In this document: in pieces, positions 14,740-22,218 of the stretch
Numbering within the stretch: position 1 is the stretch's first letter
How the letters are laid out: every line of letters begins with the position of its first letter
Assembly (NCBI GenBank): GCA_019118765.1
Contig: DWYI01000044.1
Location: 1-44,150, forward strand
Length of the DNA: 44,150 bases
DNA from: Candidatus Allofournierella merdavium
GTDB lineage: Bacteria > Bacillota > Clostridia > Oscillospirales > Ruminococcaceae
Direction: 5' to 3'
The notes under the pieces: generated by a model
What the model was told of the DNA's origin: nothing
What the model saw: the letters and a program-made list of their open reading frames with translations, nothing else
Database searches by the model: none
Position numbers and translations under genes: made by a program

Positions 14740-16428
14740 TCATTCCACGCCGATCATGTAGTAGTAGACCGGCTGGCCGCCGTTGATGAGGGTGACCTCG
14801 ATGCCGTCCCCCACCTTGGACTGCACCAGTTCGCAGGTGCGCTGGGCGTCCTCCTCGCTCACGTCGCAGCCGCTGATAAGGGTGATGAAGCTGGAGTCCT
14901 TCTTCACCATGCTGCGGGCCAGGCGATAGGTCATCTTGGTGATGTCGGTGCCGGTGTTCACGATCTTGCCGTTCTCCATGGCCATGATGTCGCCCTTCTT
15001 GATCTTGTGGCCGTCGAAGTCGCTGTTGCGGGCGGCGAAGGTCACCAGACCGGTGCTCACCCGGCCGGCGGCCTCCATCATGGCGATGGAGTTGGCGTCG
15101 GCGTCGGCCTCGGGGTCGAAGCTGAGCATGGCGGTGATGCCCTGGGGGATGGTGCGGGTGGGCAGCACCACCACCTTGCGGTCGGCGATCTTCTGGGCCT
15201 GCTCGGCGGCCATGATGATGTTCTTGTTGTTGGGCAGCACGAACACGGTGCCGGCGGGCACGCTCTGCACCGCGGCCAGGATGTCCTCGGTGGCGGGGTT
15301 CATGGTCTGCCCGCCGCTGACCACCGCGTCCACCCCCAGGTCCGCGAACACCGAGGCCAGACCTTCGCCGGCGGCCACGGCCACAAAGCCGAAGGTGCGC
15401 TCGGGGTCCACCGCGGCGTAGGGGAAGGCGGCGGCGGGGGCCTCCTCGGCCGCCTTCTGCTTCTCCAGGCCCTTGCCCTGCTTCTGGCGGGCCAGGAACT
15501 GCTCGTGCATGTTCTCGATCTTGAAGCCGGTGAGGTAGCCGTAGTGGATGGCCTCGGACAGGATCTTGCCCGGGTCGGCGGTGTGCACATGGCAGTTGGC
15601 CACGTCGTCGTCCTCGATCACCACCACGCTGTCGCCGTTGGACTCCAGGAAGGCCCGCAGCTTGGCGATGCTGGCGCCCTCCTCCTTGTTCACGAGGAAC
15701 TGGGTGCAGTAGCCGTTCTTGATGTCCTCCACCTTCATCAGGTCGTCGGTGAACACGCCCTTGCCCGCGCCGGAGGTGGACAGTTTCGCCTTGTTCTGGG
15801 CGGCCTCCTCGCACTGGACGGGTTTGCCCCCCTCGAACACGATCTGCATGCCCTCAAAGATGACCATCAGGCCCTGGCCGCCCGCGTCCACCACGCCGGC
15901 CTTCTTCAGCACCGGCAGCTGGTTGGGGGTGTTTTCCAGCGCCCGCTGGCCGGCGCTCATCACCAGTTTCCACAGTTCCACCACGTCGGCGATGCCGCTG
16001 GCGGCGGCCTCCTCGCTGGCCACACGGGCCACGGTGAGCATGGTGCCCTCGGTGGGCTTCATCACCGCCTTATAAGCGGCCTCCACGCCCTTCTGCAGCG
16101 CGGCCACGATGTCGTCGGCCCCGGCGGTCTTCTTGCCGTCCAGCGCCTTGGAAAAGCCCCGGAACAAAAGGCTGGTGATCACGCCGGAGTTGCCCCGGGC
16201 GCCCCGCAGCATGGCGCCGGCGGCCGCCTTCGCCGCCTCGCCCACGGTGCAGTCGTCGCCCATGGCCTCCAGTTCGGGGCGGGCCGCGCCCACCGTCATG
16301 CTCATGTTGGTGCCGGTGTCGCCGTCCGGCACGGGGAAGACGTTCAGCTCATCCACCCGGGAACGCTGGTTGGAAATGTTGTTGGCGCCCGAAAGGATGG
16401 CGTCGCGCAGGATACGACCAGTAATCAT
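14740..16428 (-). CDS. fakA: Fatty acid kinase catalytic subunit FakA (YloV/DAK2 family)
   Basis: 562 residues. The N-terminal DhaL-like nucleotide-binding domain has VFPVPDGDTGTNMSMTV (metal/ATP site), GARGNSGVITSLLFRG and DAGGQGLMVIFEG. The middle and C-terminal domains (including a PNNKNIIMAAEQAQ block) match YloV/FakA. With a FakB fatty-acid-binding protein (DegV family, not in this window) it phosphorylates exogenous fatty acids for phospholipid synthesis. The ATG at 16428 has GAGGTG 7 nt upstream; a GTG at 16437 is possible but weaker. It follows the asp23-type gene after about 60 nt, the conserved yloU-yloV pairing. Confidence 0.9.
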   Translation of the reverse strand: MITGRILRDAILSGANNISNQRSRVDELNVFPVPDGDTGTNMSMTVGAARPELEAMGDDCTVGEAAKAAAGAMLRGARGNSGVITSLLFRGFSKALDGKKTAGADDIVAALQKGVEAAYKAVMKPTEGTMLTVARVASEEAAASGIADVVELWKLVMSAGQRALENTPNQLPVLKKAGVVDAGGQGLMVIFEGMQIVFEGGKPVQCEEAAQNKAKLSTSGAGKGVFTDDLMKVEDIKNGYCTQFLVNKEEGASIAKLRAFLESNGDSVVVIEDDDVANCHVHTADPGKILSEAIHYGYLTGFKIENMHEQFLARQKQGKGLEKQKAAEEAPAAAFPYAAVDPERTFGFVAVAAGEGLASVFADLGVDAVVSGGQTMNPATEDILAAVQSVPAGTVFVLPNNKNIIMAAEQAQKIADRKVVVLPTRTIPQGITAMLSFDPEADADANSIAMMEAAGRVSTGLVTFAARNSDFDGHKIKKGDIMAMENGKIVNTGTDITKMTYRLARSMVKKDSSFITLISGCDVSEEDAQRTCELVQSKVGDGIEVTLINGGQPVYYYMIGVE

Positions 16429-16491
16429 ACAGTACACCTCAACGTCAAAGTTATGGGCCCGCGCAGTGAAAGCCGGGCGGGAAAGGGGCCG

Positions 16492-16845
16492 TTAATCGGC
16501 CACGATGTCGTCCACCGACACCTCGATGCGCGCCACCTTCAGGCCGGTGGCGTTTTCCACCTCGTGCTTGACCTTGTGGGTGATGCTCTGCACAATGGTG
16601 GCGATGTTCAGCCCGTAGCCCACCTTGATGTGCAGTTCGATGGTGAGTTTGCCCTCATGCTGGGTCACCCGCACGCCCTTCTCGGGAAAATCGCTGCCGA
16701 AGAACAGGCTTTTGAAGTCGTCCTGGGCGCCGCCGGTGGCCATGCCGGCCACGCCGTAGCAGCTGCGGGCCGCCAGGCTCACCAGCTCGGCGAAATAGTC
16801 GGCGTTCATGCTGATGGTGCCCAGCGGATTTTGCAAGGTGATCAT
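16492..16845 (-). CDS. Asp23/Gls24 family protein (YloU-like)
   Basis: 117 residues, matching Asp23/Gls24 envelope-stress-related proteins: TISMNADYFAELVSLAARSCYGVAGM at the start (position by family), GVRVTQHEGKLTIELHIKVGYG, and the ending GLKVARIEVSVDDIV. There is no signal peptide; family members are cytoplasmic and can associate with the membrane. AGGAGG lies upstream of the ATG at 16845. It is directly upstream of fakA, the same arrangement as yloU-yloV in Bacillus. Confidence 0.9.
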   Translation of the reverse strand: MITLQNPLGTISMNADYFAELVSLAARSCYGVAGMATGGAQDDFKSLFFGSDFPEKGVRVTQHEGKLTIELHIKVGYGLNIATIVQSITHKVKHEVENATGLKVARIEVSVDDIVAD

Positions 16846-16866
16846 ACAAACAAACCTCCTGTTCGG

Positions 16867-18423
16867 TTAAGAGTCTGCGGGGGCGAATCGAAGCTGCCCC
16901 AGGGAATAGAACACATTGCTGAGGGAGGATGTGAGCCCCTCGATGCTGCGGGTGTGCACCACCGTGCCGTTGCGCCAGAGCAGCGGCACAAAGGGCATCT
17001 CGGCGGCAAAGGCCTCCTCAAAGGCCCCGGCGGCGCTCATGTTGCCCCGGAAGGCGGTGTAGGCCGCCGTCAGCGCCTCGCTCTGGACGATGCCGGCGCT
17101 GGCGCCGCCGCCCTCCATAAACGGGCTCATATCCATATTATTATACAACTTGACCTCACCGATGTACAGGTCAAAATCGCCCGAAAGCACTTTTTCGCGG
17201 AAAACTTCAAAGTCTTCCACCTGCTCCAGCGCCACCGCCACGCCCACCGCCTCCAGCTGGTCCGCCAGCAGGCTGGCGGCGTAGCGCTTGTAGGTGTTGC
17301 CGCTGTACACCAAAAGGCGCACCGTCAGCTTTTCCTCGTCGGCGGTGTAGAAAAAGCCGTCCATGGCGTTCTCGGCATAGCCCAGCGCCGCCAGCGCCGC
17401 CCGGGCGTCGGCGGCGGTGCGCTGCGCCTCCGGCAGGATCACCTGCTGGGCCAGCACGCAGGGGTAAAAGCTGTTGATGGCCCCGGTGGCCGGGTAGGCC
17501 CGGGAGTAGTAGCCCTTTTCCGCCAGGATGCGCCGGTCGATGATCTGGCTCAGCAGCGAGCGGCCGGCGGCGGTGCCCAGCAGGGGGGCGAGCATGGCGT
17601 TTTCCTGGGCCGCCGCGGCGTTCACCCCCAGGAAGATCAGGTTGTTGGTGCGGTAGTAGCTCAGTTCGCTGGCCACGCCCGAGGGGGAGTCCACCAGTTC
17701 GCTGGTCTGGTAGAGGTTCAGCGAGCCCACCGTCAGGCCCGAGACCATCTCGTTGTAGCTGCCCACCTCGGCCAGGCCGATCTCGGCGGGCTGGCCCTCC
17801 TCGGCAAAAAGGCAGCGGGGGTTCTCGGTGAGCACGCCTCCCTCGCTGTACACATAGCGCCCGCTGGAGGTGGGGGCGGCAGACGCCACCTCCGAGGCCT
17901 TCAGCACCGGGATGTCGCACAGGTAGCTGAACAGCGAGTCGGGCGCGGCGAGGGTGACCACCACGGCCCCGTCCCGCACCTCCACGCCGGTCACGCCCGC
18001 CAGCTGGCCGCCGTAAAGGGCGCTGGCGCGGGCGGCTTCCAGGCTGGCGGCGGCGTCCTCGGCGGTGACGGGGGTGCCGTCCGCGAAGGTGGCCCCGCCC
18101 CGGATGTGGATCACCGCCTGCACATCCAGCACGTCGATGCTGCTGGCCAGCCGGTAGTCCACCGACATATCCGGCCCGATCTCCACCAGCTTTTCGAACA
18201 AAAGCCCCGCGTTCTGGCGCACCAGGGTGGACCCGGTGAGGAAGGGGTTGAACCCGTCGCCGGGGGTATAGCCCAGCACCAGCCGGTTTGCGGAAGCGGC
18301 GGGGGCGGGGGTGGGGCTGGGGCTGGGCGCGGGGTCGGAAGCCCCGGTGCCGGCCCCGCCGCAGCCGGCAAGGAAAAGGCAGGCCGCCAGCGCCAGCGCG
18401 GCGGCTTTCTTGACAAAGGGCAA
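16867..18423 (-). CDS. ABC transporter solute-binding lipoprotein, family 5 (oligopeptide/nickel type)
   Basis: 518 residues. A signal peptide with lipobox LAGC (Cys21), a Ser/Pro/Ala linker, then an SBP family 5 domain (GYTPGDGFNPFLTGSTL, RGGATFADGTPVTAEDAAASL). This family captures peptides or similar solutes for an ABC importer. No permease or ATPase gene is nearby, so the transporter partner must be elsewhere or it is an orphan sensor. The start is read as TTG at 18423 because AAAGGAGG lies 8 nt before it and no in-frame ATG/GTG precedes the signal peptide. An extended -10 is visible at 18469-18477. Confidence 0.85.
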   Translation of the reverse strand: MPFVKKAAALALAACLFLAGCGGAGTGASDPAPSPSPTPAPAASANRLVLGYTPGDGFNPFLTGSTLVRQNAGLLFEKLVEIGPDMSVDYRLASSIDVLDVQAVIHIRGGATFADGTPVTAEDAAASLEAARASALYGGQLAGVTGVEVRDGAVVVTLAAPDSLFSYLCDIPVLKASEVASAAPTSSGRYVYSEGGVLTENPRCLFAEEGQPAEIGLAEVGSYNEMVSGLTVGSLNLYQTSELVDSPSGVASELSYYRTNNLIFLGVNAAAAQENAMLAPLLGTAAGRSLLSQIIDRRILAEKGYYSRAYPATGAINSFYPCVLAQQVILPEAQRTAADARAALAALGYAENAMDGFFYTADEEKLTVRLLVYSGNTYKRYAASLLADQLEAVGVAVALEQVEDFEVFREKVLSGDFDLYIGEVKLYNNMDMSPFMEGGGASAGIVQSEALTAAYTAFRGNMSAAGAFEEAFAAEMPFVPLLWRNGTVVHTRSIEGLTSSLSNVFYSLGQLRFAPADS

Positions 18424-18468
18424 AAGCGCGGCCTCCTTTCAGTGGCCCGGATGGGATAGTCGTGTTCT

Positions 18469-18477
18469 ATTCTACCA
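18469..18477 (-). promoter_or_regulatory. Extended -10 promoter of the solute-binding protein gene
   Basis: The minus strand reads TGGTAGAAT. The -35 region is AT-rich but not consensus. It may drive the SBP, asp23-type and fakA genes together up to the terminator at 14683. Confidence 0.5.
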
Positions 18478-18590
18478 TAGAAACGGATATTTTAAAAGGG
18501 GAACGGCTCGTTTTGCCCCGCGCGGACAAAAAACGAAGGGGCGCCCGGCGGGTTTAACAAGTTCTTCACACTCGCCGCCGGCAAACGTGG

Positions 18591-18596
18591 TATAAT
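18591..18596 (+). promoter_or_regulatory. -10 element upstream of the CBS-domain gene
   Basis: A perfect TATAAT. The nearest -35-like hexamer TTCACA (18565-18570) is 20 nt away, so the spacing is long. Confidence 0.5.
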
Positions 18597-18615
18597 AAAA
18601 ATAACAAAAAAATGA

Positions 18616-18635
18616 CGAGGCGCCCGGGCGCCTCG
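18616..18635 (+). promoter_or_regulatory. 20-bp perfect palindrome in the CBS-gene leader
   Basis: CGAGGCGCCCGGGCGCCTCG is a perfect dyad between the -10 and the RBS (AGAGGT near 18641). It could be a repressor operator or a 5' mRNA hairpin. There is no T-run, so it is not a terminator. Confidence 0.45.
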
Positions 18636-18653
18636 GGAAAAGAGGTCTTGCGC

Positions 18654-19118
18654 GTGAACATCCTGTTTTTTCTCACCCCCAAACAGGACGTGGCCTTTCT
18701 CTACGACGATTTTACACTGCGGCAGGCGCTGGAAAAGATGGAGTATCACCGCTATTCCTCCATCCCCATGCTCAACCGCAAGGGGGAGTATGTGGGCACC
18801 ATGACCGAGGGCGACCTGCTGTGGGCCATCAAGAACCAGGGGCTGCGCATCCAGGACGCGGAGGATATCCCCATCAAGAGCATCCCCCGCAAACGGGATT
18901 ATGTGCCGGTGACGGTGAACACCCAGATGGACGAACTGGTGGCCGCGGCCATGACCCAGAACTTTGTGCCCGTGCTGGACGACAAGCGCAGCTTCATCGG
19001 GCTGGTCAAGCGCAACGCCATCATCCAGTATTGCTACGACCAGTGCCGCGCCGGCGGAAAGTGCCGGCCGGCCCTGAACAAGACCCAACACAAGACCCAG
19101 ACAGAAAGCAGAGTGTGA
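18654..19118 (+). CDS. CBS-domain-pair protein
   Basis: 154 residues containing two CBS motifs: residues about 8-60 (DFTLRQALEKMEYHRYSSIPMLNRKGEYVGTMTEGDLLWAI) and about 75-130 (VTVNTQMDELVAAAMTQNFVPVLDDKRSFIGLVKRNAII). CBS pairs bind adenine nucleotides and act as energy or ligand sensors; no catalytic domain is attached, so this is a stand-alone regulator. The start is GTG at 18654 with AGAGGT upstream; earlier in-frame codons fall in the leader palindrome. The flavin reductase gene starts 6 nt after its stop, so the two are an operon. Confidence 0.88.
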   Translation: MNILFFLTPKQDVAFLYDDFTLRQALEKMEYHRYSSIPMLNRKGEYVGTMTEGDLLWAIKNQGLRIQDAEDIPIKSIPRKRDYVPVTVNTQMDELVAAAMTQNFVPVLDDKRSFIGLVKRNAIIQYCYDQCRAGGKCRPALNKTQHKTQTESRV

Positions 19119-19124
19119 TGAATC

Positions 19125-19637
19125 ATGTCCTTTGAAAAGATCGAACTGAGCGCCCTTCACGCCGAACCCTTTGAGATGATCGGCCGCCGGTGGATGCTGG
19201 TGACCGCCGAAAAGGAGGGCAAGGTGAACACCATGACCGCCAGCTGGGGCGGCATGGGGGTGCTGTGGGGCAAGGACGTGGCCTTCGCGTTCATCCGGCC
19301 CCAGCGCTACACCAAGGAATTTGTGGACGCCGCCGGCCGCTTCACCCTCAGCTTCTACGGCGAGGAGCACCGGCAGGCCCTGACCCATCTGGGCCGGGTG
19401 AGCGGCCGGGACGAGGATAAGATCGCCCGCGTGGGCTTTGAGGTGTGCGATTTCGACGGCGCGCCCGCCTTTGCCCAGGCCCAGACGGTGCTGGTCTGCC
19501 GCACCCTGTACACCCAGCCCTTTGACCCGGCGGGCTTTGTGCCCGGCTGCGACGCCGACCAGCGCTGGTACCCGGGCAAGGATTACAGCGTGATGTATGT
19601 GGCCGAGATCGAGGCGGTCTATCAAAAGAACGAGTGA
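19125..19637 (+). CDS. Flavin reductase-like FMN-binding protein
   Basis: 170 residues of the flavoredoxin/flavin-reductase split-barrel family. Visible landmarks are the N-terminal WMLVTAEKEGKVNTMTASWGGMGVLW block (flavin-binding loop with NTMTASW) and FIRPQRYTKEFVDAAGRFTLSFY. The family binds FMN and transfers electrons; the specific partner is unknown. It is co-transcribed with the CBS protein and followed by a strong terminator. Confidence 0.88.
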   Translation: MSFEKIELSALHAEPFEMIGRRWMLVTAEKEGKVNTMTASWGGMGVLWGKDVAFAFIRPQRYTKEFVDAAGRFTLSFYGEEHRQALTHLGRVSGRDEDKIARVGFEVCDFDGAPAFAQAQTVLVCRTLYTQPFDPAGFVPGCDADQRWYPGKDYSVMYVAEIEAVYQKNE

Positions 19638-19653
19638 GCCGCCCCCCTATTAC

Positions 19654-19696
19654 AAAAAAGGGCCGCCCCCGGCAGTGCCGGGGGCGGCCCTTTTTT
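19654..19696. terminator. Strong bidirectional terminator
   Basis: A 14-bp perfect stem (19660-19673 / 19677-19690, GGGCCGCCCCCGGC with its complement), loop AGT, six A before and six T after. Confidence 0.95.
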
Positions 19697-19820
19697 GCGG
19701 GGCGGAACTCCCCGCGCGCTTGAAAATCCGGATTATCGTACCTATTTTCCCCTATACTGTAAGCACAGGGCGGGGGAAGAGCCTCCGCCGGACAAGAAAA
19801 CCGGAAAGGCGGGTCACAAA

Positions 19821-19934
19821 ATGGAGTACGAGATTCGGTATGTGGGCAGCCATGTGGAAGTGTACAGCCTCAGCGGCAGCTTTCTGTTCAGCGCCGACAC
19901 CGCCCGCGAGGCGATGGAGGAGCTGGCGGGCTGA
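19821..19934 (+). CDS. Small protein (37 aa), unknown function
   Basis: The sequence MEYEIRYVGSHVEVY, then a Ser/Phe-rich middle and the ending REAMEELAG. It looks like a compact beta-strand pair plus helix and has a normal amino-acid composition. GGAAAGGCGGG lies upstream and a -10-like TATACT is at 19753-19758. No paralogue in the window. The frame extends upstream to 19695 but that part crosses the promoter and has no coding character. Confidence 0.55.
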   Translation: MEYEIRYVGSHVEVYSLSGSFLFSADTAREAMEELAG

Positions 19935-19968
19935 TCCGCCGCAGGACATACGCGGCAGGGGCGCCGTG

Positions 19969-20883
19969 TCAGGGCGCGCGCCTGACGGGGCGCAGACGGC
20001 CCGCCCGCCGGCGCCCTTTTATCTGCCCGGCGGCGGTCAATTCCGGCGGCTGGCCGCCGCCTGCAGGCAGGCCGACAGGAAAAGCGCCCCCGCAGATGGC
20101 GTAGCTCTCCGCCGTCATGCCCGCGGCCCCGAACAGCAGCAGCGGGACGACCGAGAGCGGCAGCGCCGCAAGGCTGCAAAGGAACGCGGCGTTCCGGCAC
20201 CCCGCGGCCCTGTCGAACCGAAACAGGCAGACCACGCTCAGCAACAGGATGACCACGGTAAGGACCCCCGTCAGCAGGGGGGTGACGTTTGCGTAGCCCA
20301 GGGCAAGCGGGCTGAAACAGGAACAGGTTTTTGTGACACGCGCAGAAGGGCCGGTGGCAAAAACCATGACGGCGCTCACCGGCAGTATCTCCAGCGCCAG
20401 GGCCGCGCCCTGCAGCACAACGGCGGCCAGACAATACGCCCGGCCGGGCAAAGGCCCCCTCTTTCGCAGCCACAGGCCGGGGAGCGCCGTCGCGGTGACG
20501 GCCGCGCCCAGAAGCCAGACGTAACTCTGCCGCGTCAAAAACAGCGGCGAGCACAGCAGGGCGATGCCGAGAAGAAGGAACAGCCCGTTCGCCGCGCCCG
20601 TGAGCATGCGATCCGCGTAGTTCAGCGATTCCAGAATGATCCTGTCGGTCTGGCCTTTCACCTCGCCGTCCCGCAGCGGCCTGCCGGCCAGCAGTTCCCC
20701 CACCGAGACCCCCAGCGCGTCCCCGAGGGGGGATAACAGGGATGTGTCGGGAAGGCCTTTCCCCGTCTCCCACCGGGACACGGCCTTGTCCGTCACCATG
20801 AGTTTTTCGGCCAGTTCCTTTTGCGTGTATCCTTTTTGCTTTCGCAGTTCGGCGATAAAACGGCCGGTCGCATCTGCATCCAT
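19969..20883 (-). CDS. XRE-family regulator fused to a multi-pass membrane domain
   Basis: 304 residues. Residues about 8-65 are an XRE/Cro helix-turn-helix (FIAELRKQKGYTQKELAEKLMVTDKAVSRWETGKGLPD, split here by family alignment). About six hydrophobic helices follow (from about residue 98), then a basic C-terminus. Membrane-tethered XRE regulators of this layout are frequent in gut Firmicutes and may couple membrane state or a ligand to transcription. AGGAGG lies 8 nt before the ATG at 20883. It is monocistronic; the target genes are unknown. Confidence 0.8.
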   Translation of the reverse strand: MDADATGRFIAELRKQKGYTQKELAEKLMVTDKAVSRWETGKGLPDTSLLSPLGDALGVSVGELLAGRPLRDGEVKGQTDRIILESLNYADRMLTGAANGLFLLLGIALLCSPLFLTRQSYVWLLGAAVTATALPGLWLRKRGPLPGRAYCLAAVVLQGAALALEILPVSAVMVFATGPSARVTKTCSCFSPLALGYANVTPLLTGVLTVVILLLSVVCLFRFDRAAGCRNAAFLCSLAALPLSVVPLLLFGAAGMTAESYAICGGAFPVGLPAGGGQPPELTAAGQIKGRRRAGRLRPVRRAP

Positions 20884-20996
20884 GGGATCCGCCTCCTTCT
20901 GATACTATCCTACCGGATGAGCCCCGCGCGCGCAATCTATGGATCGTAGAGTGGGCAGTTTCGGCCGAAAATGGGCGGAGAGCCGGCCCGGGGCAA

Positions 20997-21032
20997 AGAA
21001 AGGGCAGGGCGGCATGCCGCCCTGCCCTTTCT
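20997..21032 (-). terminator. 36-nt perfect palindrome downstream of the L,D-transpeptidase gene
   Basis: An uninterrupted 18-bp dyad centred on GGCATGCC (20997-21032). On the minus strand the trailing bases are only moderately T-rich (CTTTCTTTG, partly inside the stem), so it is an atypical but probable terminator. Confidence 0.6.
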
Positions 21033-21048
21033 GCGGGGGGAAAACGCC

Positions 21049-21918
21049 TCACCCCCGGGTGCCCTCGGTGGCGCTGTCGTGGCTCCAGCCCTGCAGGTCG
21101 GTGGGGGTCAGCCCCTGGGTGAAGGCCTCGCTGTTTTTAAAAGCCTCCCAGTCGGCCGCGGCCGCCCGGCTGCGGATGGCGGTGCCGTCCAGGTACTCGT
21201 CGCCCCAGGGGTTCGCCGGGTCGGGGTCGGTGGGGTCCCAGCCCCGCAGCGTCTCGTCCGCCGGGTCGATGTACAGGGTGCCCGGCTTGCCCATGGGGCC
21301 GGGGTTCTCGGCGTCGTCGTAGATCACCACCGGCGTGCCGATGGGGCAGTTCACATAGATCCAGCGCACGTCCGCCACCGCCAGCCGGATGCACCCCAGC
21401 GAGGCGGGGGTGCCCAGCTGGTTGAACTGGTCGTATTCCAGATCGTCCTTGTGCTGGGTGTAGTAGGGCACGCTGTGGAAGAGGTAGGGCCCGTCGATGC
21501 GGGTGGCGTACTGGCCGTAGCAGGGCCCTGAGAGCAGCCGCCAGTCGTAGCTCACCGGCGTGGAGAAGGTGCCCAGCGGCGTGTCCTCGCCGCCGCTGCA
21601 CACCATGGCCATGTAGGGCACCGAGTAGCTGCCCGCGCCGTCATCGGCGTACACCGTCACGCAGCTGGCCGCCCGGTTCACGCAGACGAGGTAGGGATAG
21701 CCCTCCTGCACCGCGAAGGAAAAGCCCTCGAACCCCGGCTGGGCGGGCAGCCACTGGCGGAAGGCCGCCGCGGCCTCGGCCCAGGCGGCCTCCGGGTCCG
21801 GCGTGGCGGTGAGCGCGGGCACGGGGGTGGGGTCCGGCGCGGGCGCGGGGGCCGCCGGCGCGCCGGCGCAGCCCGCCAGCAGCGCAAGGCAGGCAAACAG
21901 CAAAAGCAGTCGTTTCAT
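21049..21918 (-). CDS. L,D-transpeptidase (YkuD domain) lipoprotein
   Basis: 289 residues. A lipoprotein signal peptide (LLAGC, Cys17), an Ala/Pro linker, then a YkuD catalytic domain with the His (YLFHSVPYY) and the SLGCIRL motif carrying the catalytic Cys. It forms 3-3 cross-links or attaches proteins to peptidoglycan outside the membrane. The start at 21918 has GGAGG 10 nt upstream. The frame stays open far upstream on the minus strand, but that is antisense to pyrC. The C-terminal 80 residues after the catalytic motif (DPADETLRGWDPTDPDPANP) are an extension of unknown role. Confidence 0.9.
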   Translation of the reverse strand: MKRLLLLFACLALLAGCAGAPAAPAPAPDPTPVPALTATPDPEAAWAEAAAAFRQWLPAQPGFEGFSFAVQEGYPYLVCVNRAASCVTVYADDGAGSYSVPYMAMVCSGGEDTPLGTFSTPVSYDWRLLSGPCYGQYATRIDGPYLFHSVPYYTQHKDDLEYDQFNQLGTPASLGCIRLAVADVRWIYVNCPIGTPVVIYDDAENPGPMGKPGTLYIDPADETLRGWDPTDPDPANPWGDEYLDGTAIRSRAAAADWEAFKNSEAFTQGLTPTDLQGWSHDSATEGTRG

Positions 21919-21999
21919 CAAAAAAGGTCCTCCAATCCGCGCCCGGCGGGGCGCTGTTCCCAGTGTAGCGCAAAGGGCCGCCCGGCGCAAGGGGCAGGC

Positions 22000-22028
22000 T
22001 TGACGCACAGTAAAAAGTATGCTAACAT
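22000..22028 (+). promoter_or_regulatory. Promoter of the pyr operon
   Basis: TTGACG (22000-22005), 17 nt, TAACAT (22023-22028) with an extended TGC. Predicted start near 22035, giving a leader of about 185 nt before pyrC. Confidence 0.65.
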
Positions 22029-22065
22029 TAGGTGATTTAAGACGCAGGAAAGGGGCCGGCACACG

Positions 22066-22137
22066 ATGACCCGTCGATTCGCACAGCATGGGAAGTTCGG
22101 TTTGCGCGCCGGCGTTTTTTCCGCGTTTCTGTTTTGA
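22066..22137 (+). CDS. Putative pyr leader peptide (23 aa)
   Basis: ATG at 22066 with AGGAAAGGGG about 10 nt upstream. The peptide is MTRRFAQHGKFGLRAG followed by a Phe-rich end (VFSAFLF), stop TGA at 22135-22137. The last codons are written with T-runs, and the stop touches the first base of the attenuator hairpin. This is the geometry of the pyrL leader of the E. coli pyrBI operon, where a ribosome close behind polymerase prevents termination when UTP is low. It is a short ORF, so its translation is inferred, not shown. Confidence 0.55.
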   Translation: MTRRFAQHGKFGLRAGVFSAFLF

Positions 22138-22168
22138 CTTTTCCTTTTCGGGGGAAAAGTTTTTTTTT
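22137..22168 (+). terminator. Attenuator terminator in the pyr leader
   Basis: A 10-bp stem: 22137-22146 (ACTTTTCCTT) with 22151-22160 (GGGGAAAAGT), the last two pairs being G-U. The loop is the stable tetraloop UUCG, and the stem is followed by an unbroken run of nine T (22160-22168). It lies 50 nt before the pyrC start and 80-90 nt of U-rich transcript precede it. Confidence 0.8.
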
Positions 22169-22218
22169 ACCCAACCGGCGGCGAAGGGCCGCGAAAAACC
22201 GAAAGGAGCAAACTGCCC

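Noticed and set aside
14722..18459. Very long plus-strand open frame (over 1200 codons) opposite fakA, the Asp23 gene and the solute-binding protein gene
   Set aside because: Same artefact of high third-position GC; it spans three real minus-strand genes and reads as low-complexity His/Gly/Val sequence.
22029..22218. PyrR-binding attenuator or another known riboswitch in the pyr leader
   Set aside because: I could not find a PyrR-type conserved loop or an alternative antiterminator stem; the leader ORF plus U-tract plus terminator fits a translation-coupled mechanism better.
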